Below, one piece after another: positions 7,238 through 11,664 of a stretch of DNA of 11,664 bases; the first letter of the stretch is position 1, and each line of letters starts with the position of its first letter. Origin of the DNA: Alkanindiges sp. (GTDB lineage Bacteria > Pseudomonadota > Gammaproteobacteria > Pseudomonadales > Moraxellaceae). The notes beneath the pieces were generated by a model. The model was given only the letters and a program-made list of their open reading frames with translations, was not told the origin of the DNA and ran no database searches. The stretch spans positions 1-11,664 of the forward strand of contig JASLIR010000001.1 in assembly GCA_030152125.1 (NCBI GenBank), given 5' to 3'. The position numbers were made by a program, and so were the translations under genes.

Positions 7238-8068
7238 TTATGCTGCACGTGTGATTTGCTGGTGCTGGCGAATCAGGGCCACTTCTGCCAGTAAATCATT
7301 AACGTTATCAATATTAAAATCGCGTTCCAGCAAGGTAGGCTTAATGCCCAGATGCTGATAGCTCACATCCAGTAAATCCCATACATCCGTGCTTACGGCG
7401 GCACCGTGGGTATCAATCAGTAAATCGGACTGCTGCACATAATGCCCGGCAATATGCAGGTAGCGCACCCGCTCCGCTGGCATGGCCTTAATAAAAGCCC
7501 GGGCATCACTGCCATGATTAATGCTGTTTACATACACATTATTCACATCCAGCAGCAAATCGCAGTCAGCCTGCTTTAATACTGCCGCTACAAACTCAGC
7601 CTCACTCATCTGTGCATTCGGCATGGCATAGGTGGATACATTTTCAATAATCAAACGCCGTCCCAGAATATCCTGTACCTGCAAAATACGCTGCGCTACA
7701 TAATCCACGGCCTGCTGGGTCATGGGAATGGGCAGCAGGTCATACAGATAGCCACCATCGTTGGTGTAGCTTAAATGCTCAGAGTAGGCAACGATCTGGT
7801 GTTCATCCAGAAAATGACGAATCTTCTTCACAAAATCCACGTTTATGGGCTGTAAGCCGCCAATGGACAAGGACAAGCCATGACATAGCATGGGGTATTG
7901 CTCGCTAAACTGCCTTAACCTTCTGGCATGCCTGCCACCAAAACCCAGCCAGTTTTCCGGGGCAATTTCCAGAAAATCAGGCCTGGCTTGTGTTTCTGCT
8001 AAACCCGCCAGCTCGTCCAGAAACTCGCGGCGTAAACCCAGGCCTGCGCCCTGTATGCTAAAGGTCAT
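7238..8068 (-). CDS. hvfB: HvfB/BufB-like MNIO (DUF692) peptide-modifying iron oxidase
   Basis: The 276-aa protein is a TIM-barrel multinuclear non-haem iron-dependent oxidase (MNIO, DUF692). Likely iron ligands are visible in order: H63 (CHGLS), E97/H98 (SEHLS), E142 (IENVS), D174 and N177 (LDVNN), H185 (INHG), H205/H209 (LHIAGH) and D219/H221 (DTHG). The N-terminal GAGLGLR and the PEN motif at 37-39 are also family traits. Relatives convert precursor cysteines into copper-binding heterocycles (oxazolone/thioamide in methanobactin and Haemophilus oxazolin, thiooxazole in bufferins). The substrate here should be the adjacent hvfA product. GGGAG stands 7 bases before the ATG. The gene lies 80 bases after hvfA, with a hairpin in the gap. 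Confidence 0.94.
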   Translation of the reverse strand: MTFSIQGAGLGLRREFLDELAGLAETQARPDFLEIAPENWLGFGGRHARRLRQFSEQYPMLCHGLSLSIGGLQPINVDFVKKIRHFLDEHQIVAYSEHLSYTNDGGYLYDLLPIPMTQQAVDYVAQRILQVQDILGRRLIIENVSTYAMPNAQMSEAEFVAAVLKQADCDLLLDVNNVYVNSINHGSDARAFIKAMPAERVRYLHIAGHYVQQSDLLIDTHGAAVSTDVWDLLDVSYQHLGIKPTLLERDFNIDNVNDLLAEVALIRQHQQITRAA

Positions 8069-8108
8069 TGCTAGCTCCCTGTTATTTAATAACTCAGATC
8101 AATTGCGT

Positions 8109-8136
8109 CGGTAACAAACCTGCTGGTCTGTTACCG
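8109..8136 (-). terminator. Intercistronic stem-loop between hvfA and hvfB
   Basis: A 12-bp stem (8109-8120 with 8125-8136, one A-C mismatch) has a 4-base loop and contains GGTAACA/TGTTACC. No T-run follows in the leftward direction. It is therefore best read as an attenuating or mRNA-stabilising hairpin that leaves more hvfA message than hvfBC message, which suits a precursor/enzyme operon. Confidence 0.6.
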
Positions 8137-8148
8137 GTTTGATGATAC

Positions 8149-8538
8149 TTAATGTTCAGCGTGCTTCTTGCCTGCACCACACTTGGCTTCACCGCATTTG
8201 CCGTCTTTAGCTTTAGATTTCTTGGCATCTGCACCACACTTGCCGTCTGCCGCTTTGGTCTTATCCGCCCCACACTTGCCATCTGCAGCCTTGGACTTAT
8301 CCGCACCGCACTTGCCGTCTGCCGCCTTGGACTTATCCGCACCGCATTTGCCTTCTGCAGCTTTTGACTTATCTGCGCCACATGTGGCATCCGCAGTTTT
8401 ATGTGCACCACATTTGGCATCTGCTGCTTTAGTGCTGCTAGATGCAGGCTCCGCCGCCACTGCCTGCACAGTGGCCAGGCCACCAACAGATAAAGCCAAC
8501 AGGGCAGCAATCGGAGTCAGGCTGGTTAATTTAGACAT
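8149..8538 (-). CDS. hvfA: HvfA/BufA-like secreted RiPP precursor with Cys-Gly repeats
   Basis: This 129-aa precursor has a Sec signal peptide (hydrophobic core 10-24, cleavage expected after VAA, residue 29), consistent with a periplasmic or exported product. The mature part has eight cysteines, all followed by glycine, at 43, 53, 65, 77, 89, 101, 115 and 120. Four identical-length 12-residue units (55-102) read ADKSKAA[E/D]GKCG. One motif is EGKCG and four are DGKCG. EGKCG is the reported modification motif of Haemophilus HvfA, where the MNIO/HvfC pair converts cysteines into copper-binding oxazolone/thioamide. A His-containing tail (KKHAEH) ends the protein. The start has GAGGA 7 bases upstream. 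It is the first gene of the operon, driven by an ECF-type promoter. Confidence 0.92.
   Translation of the reverse strand: MSKLTSLTPIAALLALSVGGLATVQAVAAEPASSSTKAADAKCGAHKTADATCGADKSKAAEGKCGADKSKAADGKCGADKSKAADGKCGADKTKAADGKCGADAKKSKAKDGKCGEAKCGAGKKHAEH
8233..8376 (-). repeat. Four tandem 36-bp coding repeats in hvfA
   Basis: Four 36-bp units encode [12 protein letters not shown] and three close copies, differing mostly at third positions and at E/D and S/T. The in-frame periodicity means the number of modified cysteine motifs can change by unit gain or loss without a frameshift. Confidence 0.9.
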
Positions 8539-8578
8539 GATGTAATCCTCAACAATCGTTATGCAATAGGTTTATGGC

Positions 8579-8598
8579 ACACGCTTAAAGGTGCGTGT
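8579..8598 (-). promoter_or_regulatory. Small hairpin in the hvfA leader
   Basis: ACACGC (8579-8584) and GCGTGT (8593-8598) can form a 6-bp stem with an 8-base loop. It falls at the very 5' end of the predicted hvfA transcript, where it could protect the message. This is weak evidence on its own. Confidence 0.3.
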
Positions 8599-8604
8599 AC
8601 CTGT

Positions 8605-8632
8605 TAGACGCCATTTTTTGATGGATGTTACA
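8605..8632 (-). promoter_or_regulatory. ECF-sigma promoter of hvfABC
   Basis: Read leftward, TGTAAC (-35, 8632-8627) is followed by 16 bases and CGTCTA (-10, 8610-8605). AAC and CGTC with this spacing are typical of ECF sigma promoters. Start is predicted near 8598, giving a leader of about 60 bases. The same promoter occurs divergently at 8656-8683. The cognate factor is probably the ECF sigma encoded at 9919-10524. Confidence 0.75.
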
Positions 8633-8661
8633 GCCAAAAAAAATTTATTTTTTGCTGTAAC
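8627..8661. repeat. 35-bp palindrome formed by the two divergent -35 elements
   Basis: GTTACAGC (8627-8634) and GCTGTAAC (8654-8661) are perfect inverted copies, joined by an A-run/T-run core (CAAAAAAA to TTTTTTG). The core could act as a shared UP-like, easily melted or bent element between the divergent promoters. Confidence 0.75.
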
Positions 8662-8683
8662 AATCACGCGTTTTGCACGTCTA
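8656..8683 (+). promoter_or_regulatory. Divergent ECF-sigma promoter facing doxX
   Basis: TGTAAC (8656-8661), 16 bases, then CGTCTA (8678-8683): identical in both boxes and in spacing to the hvfA promoter on the other strand. Start is predicted at about 8689-8690, some 300 bases before the doxX start codon and exactly at the first base of the structured element 8689-8956. Confidence 0.75.
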
Positions 8684-8688
8684 TTGAA

Positions 8689-8956
8689 GGGGCTATTGAC
8701 AATTCATATAAGGTTGCGGCAGAGGTTGTTTTTTGAACGATGCAAGACATGCATTGCGACCTTTAGTGGTTCTAAAAGTCACAATGAATAACGCAGCAGC
8801 GGCAAAAAACAGCCCTGCCCCTTCGGGTTGTGGCTAAAATTCTCTCAAACTTCGTTGTGAAACTTGTCAAGGGGCTAACCATTGCCTACGTTTCACGCCT
8901 CGTTTGAATTAATTTTAGCCGACAACGCAATCCACATATGAAGCGTCAATAGCCCC
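8689..8956 (+). ncRNA. Candidate structured leader or noncoding RNA (alternatively a MITE-like insertion)
   Basis: The whole 268 nt folds into a closed multi-branched structure by eye. P1 joins both ends: GGGGCTATTGAC (8689-8700) with 8945-8956, then TTCATAT (8703-8709) with 8936-8942 across a 2x2 loop. P2 is 8718-8735 with 8803-8819 (GGCAG, bulge A, GG, then GTTTTTTG). Inside P2 lie P3, ATGCA-agaca-TGCAT (8740-8754), and P4, 8758-8766 with 8772-8780. P5 is a 37-nt arm, 8827-8863 with 8890-8926. It begins at the predicted start of an ECF promoter. No terminator follows, so it would be the doxX leader or be processed from it. Inverted termini also fit a miniature transposable element. I recognise no known RNA family. 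Confidence 0.5.
8784..8837 (+). CDS. Speculative 17-aa upstream peptide ending in Gly-Cys-Gly
   Basis: ATG at 8784 opens a 17-codon frame, MNNAAAAKNSPAPSGCG, closed by TAA. The ATG lies in the unpaired segment between helices P4 and P2 of the structured element. No convincing Shine-Dalgarno precedes it. It could be a regulatory leader peptide sensing cysteine or ribosome state, or chance. Confidence 0.15.
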   Translation: MNNAAAAKNSPAPSGCG

Positions 8957-8993
8957 TCTATACGTTGCACATCATGTTTTGGAGTCAGTCATC

Positions 8994-9626
8994 ATGCAAA
9001 TATTTTCCGGCCTGCAGGGTTTTAGCGCCCATATGGAATCCCTGTATCAACGCCTGCTTAGGCTGCTGCAGCCCATTGATGGCCTGCCAGCACTGGCCTT
9101 ACGCCTTTTTCTGGTGCCGGTATTCTGGACTGCGGGCACTAATAAACTGCTAAATTTTAGCGACACTGTAGACTGGTTTGGTAACCCGGATTACGGTCTG
9201 GGGCTACCCTTTCCCGTCATCATGGCGGCACTGGCAACCTCGGCAGAAATTGGCGGGGCTATTTTGCTGGCATTGGGCCTGTTTACCCGCTGGATCAGCA
9301 TTCCGCTGATAGTGACCATGCTGGTAGCCATTCTTAGCGTGCACCTGCCAAATGGCTGGCAGGCCATTGCCGACCCTTCCGCGCCGTTTGCCAATGCGCA
9401 GGTGCTGGCTGCTGCGGATAAACTGCAACGGGCACGCGAAATCCTGCAGCAACATGGCAATTACGACTGGCTGACTGCCAGTGGTTCCTTTGCCATTGTG
9501 AATAATGGTGTTGAATTTGCCGTCACGTATATGGTGATGCTGTTTGCCCTGATCCGGATAGGTGGCGGGCGTTATGTCAGTGCAGATTACTGGCTGGGGA
9601 AGTTATGGTTTGCTAAAAAGCAGTAG
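8994..9626 (+). CDS. DoxX-family inner-membrane protein associated with the RiPP locus
   Basis: The 210-aa protein has four predicted membrane helices (roughly 33-52, 76-95, 98-116 and 170-190). It has DoxX-family motifs ALRLFLVPVFWTAGTNKL, a GLPFP segment and EIGGAILLALGLFTR. DoxX proteins accompany many MNIO RiPP clusters (HvfX-like). Their exact role is not settled; proposals include redox handling or help with export and modification. ATG 8994 with GGAG at 8981-8984 is preferred over an upstream TTG at 8979, which overlaps the ribosome binding site. The gene is divergent from hvfABC instead of inside the operon. It shares the promoter architecture and ends at a bidirectional terminator. 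Confidence 0.88.
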   Translation: MQIFSGLQGFSAHMESLYQRLLRLLQPIDGLPALALRLFLVPVFWTAGTNKLLNFSDTVDWFGNPDYGLGLPFPVIMAALATSAEIGGAILLALGLFTRWISIPLIVTMLVAILSVHLPNGWQAIADPSAPFANAQVLAAADKLQRAREILQQHGNYDWLTASGSFAIVNNGVEFAVTYMVMLFALIRIGGGRYVSADYWLGKLWFAKKQ

Positions 9627-9642
9627 GTATTCATCTAAGCAT

Positions 9643-9669
9643 AAAAAAACACCGCTATGCGGTGTTTTT
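9643..9669. terminator. Bidirectional intrinsic terminator between doxX and the anti-sigma gene
   Basis: The stem CACCGC (9650-9655) / GCGGTG (9659-9664) with loop TAT is flanked by an A-run on the left and TTTTT on the right, so it works as a terminator in both directions. It lies 17 bases after the doxX stop and 23 bases after the anti-sigma stop. Confidence 0.92.
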
Positions 9670-9691
9670 GCCTATAAGTGACTTTGATAAA

Positions 9692-9925
9692 TCATTTGGC
9701 GGATGGCTTGCCTACCTGTTGCATCCAGCGCGTCACCTGGTCTTCCGAAGGCTGTGCGACAGGGCGTAACTGGATAGACTGCTGAAGCAGCTTCAGTTGA
9801 CGTACAAAGCGGCGGCAGTTGCTGCAATACATTAAGTGCAAACGAAATGCTGCCCGCTGACTCACCGTCATCTCCTGGTCCAGAAAGTTACTGGCCTGTG
9901 CCGCAACCTCACTACATGTCAACAT
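9692..9925 (-). CDS. Soluble zinc-binding anti-sigma factor (ZAS, zf-HC2)
   Basis: The 77-aa protein carries the ZAS signature: Cys4, then His30-x3-Cys34-x2-Cys37 (HLMYCSNC), followed by a helix rich in basic and Leu residues. Such proteins bind their cognate ECF sigma and often release it when the zinc site is oxidised or loaded with another metal. There is no membrane segment, so sensing is cytoplasmic. Its ATG overlaps the end of the sigma gene by 7 bases (ATGTTGA), indicating translational coupling. A thiol/metal-responsive switch fits control of a copper-binding RiPP, but the signal is inference. Confidence 0.88.
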   Translation of the reverse strand: MLTCSEVAAQASNFLDQEMTVSQRAAFRLHLMYCSNCRRFVRQLKLLQQSIQLRPVAQPSEDQVTRWMQQVGKPSAK

Positions 9926-10524
9926 TCGCCGGTGTCCTGATAATGTGCCACCATCTGGTGTAATTTCACCCGTGCACGATGCAATAATACTCTCAGATTA
10001 GACGCAGAAACAGCCAAATTGTTACACACTTCGTCCATGGATAAGCCAAGTATCTGTGTTTGCAGAAAAACCAGACGCTGGCCATCCGGCAATTTTTCAA
10101 TATGCTTGTCCAGGCATCCCTGCAAAGCATGCGACTCCAGCAGCTTATCAGGAGATTGTTCCGCCCAGTCTGACCATTGCTGCCGCCAGTGATGCGTCTG
10201 GTCAAACGCATCGTGCAGCGGATTATCCGCATCCGCCAAACCGTCCAGCGACACTTCCAGCTTATGCTGACGCAAAAAAGAATAGGCTTTATTCATGGTG
10301 ATCCGCACCAGCCAGGTCTTAAGGGCCGCGCGCTGTTCAAAGTCGGCCAAAGCACCCAGTGCGGCAATCCAGGCTTCCTGCACAATGTCATCGGCAGCAT
10401 GAGGTGCAATACTACGGGCCGCCGCCAGCATCACGCCGCCATGCCGCAACATTAATTCTTTTAAGGCATCCTGCTGGCCGGATAATACCAGCACAATCAA
10501 TGCGTCGTCGGGATGCTGCTGCAT
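9919..10524 (-). CDS. ECF-type RNA polymerase sigma factor
   Basis: The 201-aa protein has sigma region 2 at about residues 20-88, with DDIVQEAW (45-52) and FEQRAALKTWLVRITMNKAYSFLR (62-85, split here by position). It has region 4 at about 134-190, with LPDGQRLVF and the HTH MDEVCNNLAVSASNLRVLLHRARVKL (163-188). There is no N-terminal region 1.1 or region 3, as in ECF factors. It is followed by the overlapping ZAS anti-sigma gene. The most likely regulon in view is the divergent hvfA/doxX promoter pair. No copy of TGTAAC-N16-CGTCTA is found before this gene, so autoregulation is not evident. Start ATG 10524 has only a weak ribosome binding site. Confidence 0.92.
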   Translation of the reverse strand: MQQHPDDALIVLVLSGQQDALKELMLRHGGVMLAAARSIAPHAADDIVQEAWIAALGALADFEQRAALKTWLVRITMNKAYSFLRQHKLEVSLDGLADADNPLHDAFDQTHHWRQQWSDWAEQSPDKLLESHALQGCLDKHIEKLPDGQRLVFLQTQILGLSMDEVCNNLAVSASNLRVLLHRARVKLHQMVAHYQDTGEC

Positions 10525-10607
10525 GACTGACCAAAGCCCTGAATACTTATTTATCTGGCCTCATCTTAAAGCAAGCTTGAGTTAAAGCAAGCCGGAAAAT
10601 GGCGTTA

Positions 10608-10772
10608 CTAGTGCTTATGGTTTTCTTTATGGGCAATAGGCTGCTGAGCTGCCGTAGCTTCCGTGACTGTGCGCATGGGCGGTTTCTGGTTCTGCTGCCG
10701 TTTGGCCGCCAGGCTGCGCCTGAGCATATAAAATATGCCAAAGCCCAGGATAAATAGAAGGAGGAATTTCAT
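10608..10772 (-). CDS. Small single-span membrane protein, 54 aa
   Basis: The frame from ATG 10772 to TAG 10608 gives 54 aa beginning MKFLLLFILGFGIFYMLRRS. A hydrophobic N-terminal helix (residues 2-16) is followed by Arg/Lys, a polar linker, and a His/Lys-rich end (HKENHKH). The layout recalls PP0621-type small proteins, which have a membrane anchor and a short cytoplasmic tail, but their CxxC is missing. No clear Shine-Dalgarno is present, so confidence is moderate. It lies 83 bases upstream of the sigma gene in the same direction and might share its transcript. Function is unknown; the His-rich tail could bind metal. Confidence 0.5.
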   Translation of the reverse strand: MKFLLLFILGFGIFYMLRRSLAAKRQQNQKPPMRTVTEATAAQQPIAHKENHKH

Positions 10773-10813
10773 ATGCAATGCTTAATATTCAATACACCCA
10801 AACATCATAGCGT

Positions 10814-10854
10814 AAAAACCGCCTGCGTCCCTAGCATGAACTGCTCATGCAGGC
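10814..10854 (-). terminator. Probable terminator of the C39-like gene
   Basis: Read leftward, GCCTGC (10854-10849) and GCAGGC (10826-10821) form an outer stem. An alternative overlapping inner stem is GCATGA/TCATGC (10834-10839 with 10845-10850). GGTTTTT follows (10820-10814). It lies 14 bases after the stop codon. Confidence 0.55.
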
Positions 10855-10867
10855 CATGCCGGATCAG

Positions 10868-11428
10868 CTAATCCAGCCTTAAAAAAACACTGTTATTAAA
10901 TCGTTTTTCAAACTGCTGGTCAGACATAGGGCACAAAATACCATTGGCATACAGCAAATATTTGCTGCCACTGCCGGAGGCAAACAATAAGGCGATAACC
11001 CTACTATTAGGCAAAATTGTGTTATCAATTAAAAAACCGACATCATGCGCATAGACCGAATGACCAGCTTGCACATTAATCCTGTAGGCAGAAACATGAT
11101 AGCCCGTTTTTTTTATGACCGTCTTAATATCCAGAAAGCTATGCATTTTTCCCTTGAATGGCGCATTCATCAGGCCGGCAATATCCCCCGCCTGTATATT
11201 GCGCCCATAGCGCTGGTTTAATGCCGCGGAAATAAGCACAGAAAGACGGGTTGGATCACGCTCCGGTTCAATGGATATGTGCTGAAAGAACTGCTGCATG
11301 GGCAGGATTAGCTGTGCAGTTCCTGCAACACACTCCAGATTAACAGGCCTTACATGCGCCAGTGCCGGTTTACAGCACAGTATAAAAACAAGCTGAAACG
11401 CCATACCGCAATATGCTAAACCTTTCAT
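10868..11428 (-). CDS. Secreted C39-peptidase-like protein lacking catalytic residues (FilB-like)
   Basis: The 186-aa protein starts at ATG 11428, which has an excellent GGAGGAGGT ribosome binding site. A longer frame to 11479 is unlikely. Residues 1-24 form a signal peptide ending ALA-H. The body has the layout of a C39 double-glycine-type peptidase: an N-terminal helix ending ALNQRYG (69-75), a MHSFLDIKTVIKKTGY block (95-110) and a C-terminal SDQQFEKRF (169-177). Aligning by eye to the usual DCGPAALxxLLNYxYG start puts Arg61-Leu62 where the catalytic Cys-Gly should be, and no HFV-type histidine follows. It is probably a pseudo-enzyme. In Acinetobacter-type Fil loci a C39 protein (FilB) follows FilA, which matches the neighbour here. 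Assignment is by pattern only. Confidence 0.6.
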   Translation of the reverse strand: MKGLAYCGMAFQLVFILCCKPALAHVRPVNLECVAGTAQLILPMQQFFQHISIEPERDPTRLSVLISAALNQRYGRNIQAGDIAGLMNAPFKGKMHSFLDIKTVIKKTGYHVSAYRINVQAGHSVYAHDVGFLIDNTILPNSRVIALLFASGSGSKYLLYANGILCPMSDQQFEKRFNNSVFLRLD

Positions 11429-11489
11429 CACCTCCTCCCATCCGCACAACACGCAAAGCCTGTAACTACCCCACAGCAAACATGCAGCA

Positions 11490-11663
11490 TTAGCAAAAGG
11501 TTAAACTGCCCCAGCAGTTATCAACCGGGCGTAAGCCAGCATCCAGGTTACCAATATCCAGGGTAAAACCAGCCAGGGCACCCAGCGCTTCACCTACACC
11601 CACGTACACGGCATTGGTCGTTGTATTACCCAGTGTCACACTGCTGGGTGCCGATAATGACCA
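11490..11663 (-). CDS. C-terminal 57 residues of a surface or pilus-like protein (FilA-like?)
   Basis: A reverse-strand frame open from the right edge ends at TAA 11492-11490. The visible 57 residues are rich in Gly, Thr, Leu and Asn (FTLDIGNLDAGLRP) and finish VDNCWGSLTFC. The two Cys could form a terminal disulfide, and the beta-rich composition suggests an exported structural protein. The tail reminds me of proteins at the start of Fil putative pilus loci, with the C39-like gene 61 bases downstream in the same direction. The N-terminus is outside the window, so identity stays tentative. Confidence 0.6.
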   Translation of the reverse strand, partial: WSLSAPSSVTLGNTTTNAVYVGVGEALGALAGFTLDIGNLDAGLRPVDNCWGSLTFC

Positions 11664-11664
11664 G

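Noticed and set aside
8233..8376. Regular 36-bp repeats considered as a CRISPR array.
   Set aside because: The units are directly contiguous with no spacers and lie in frame within a secreted protein gene.
8094..8545. Long open frames on both strands overlapping hvfA (8094-8510 leftward; 8152-8367 and 8168-8545 rightward).
   Set aside because: They arise because the 36-bp repeats keep all frames free of stops; their products are repetitive shadows without start signals, while hvfA has a signal peptide, ribosome binding site and promoter.
8827..8926. The P5 inverted repeat considered as an integron attC site.
   Set aside because: Its ends read GTTGT and ACAAC in the wrong orientation for the RYYYAAC/GTTRRRY core sites, and no integrase or cassette is visible.
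8921..8949. A second ECF-like promoter for doxX, GACAAC-N17-CGTCAA.
   Set aside because: The -35 is much poorer than the perfect TGTAAC copy at 8656-8661, and the sequence is explained by the P5 and P1 arms; kept only as an alternative.
10547..10741. Leftward 64-codon frame overlapping the 54-aa membrane peptide.
   Set aside because: It is in another frame of the better gene, has no ribosome binding site and has an Arg/Ser-rich product typical of a shadow.

Overview
This looks like a chromosomal segment of a gammaproteobacterium, probably Pseudomonadales (Moraxellaceae-like). The reasons are a full-length RpoN, an outer-membrane lipid-asymmetry gene (mlaA) followed by a phosphatase/STAS partner-switching pair as in Pseudomonas and Acinetobacter, and at the right edge two genes resembling the start of the Acinetobacter-type Fil putative pilus locus. 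Base composition is moderate, with AT-rich spacers. The taxonomic call is an inference from gene content and order only.

Left part (1-2716). A partial reverse-strand gene runs off the left edge. It is followed by the leftward hpf (ribosome hibernation) with its terminator, then rpoN (sigma-54) with a clear extended -10 promoter. The usual lptB and ptsN neighbours are absent, and 325 gene-free bases separate rpoN from hpf. Middle part (2717-6385). A rightward group holds mlaA, a SpoIIE/PP2C phosphatase with a degenerate receiver-like N-terminus, a STAS anti-sigma antagonist and a nitrilase-family amidase.

Core of interest (6444-10772). This is a bufferin/oxazolin-type RiPP locus. Leftward hvfA (secreted precursor with eight Cys-Gly motifs, four of them in 36-bp tandem repeats), hvfB (MNIO/DUF692 enzyme) and hvfC (DUF2063 partner) form an operon. 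A hairpin between hvfA and hvfB probably keeps precursor output higher than enzyme output. A DoxX-family membrane protein is divergent. Beyond a shared bidirectional terminator lie an ECF sigma factor and an overlapping soluble zinc-binding anti-sigma factor. The hvfA/doxX intergenic region carries two identical, back-to-back ECF-type promoters (TGTAAC-N16-CGTCTA), presumably the targets of this sigma factor. The rightward promoter does not lead straight into doxX. Its predicted start coincides with the first base of a 268-nt element (8689-8956) that closes on itself with a long terminal helix and contains at least four internal helices. This is either a structured leader/noncoding RNA or a MITE-like insertion, and it is the most novel object in the window.

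Right end (10608-11664). A 54-aa membrane peptide is followed by a C39-peptidase-like secreted protein that appears to lack its catalytic residues, and then by the C-terminal end of a protein finishing in a conserved-looking NCWGSLTFC tail. Together these suggest a Fil-type surface system.
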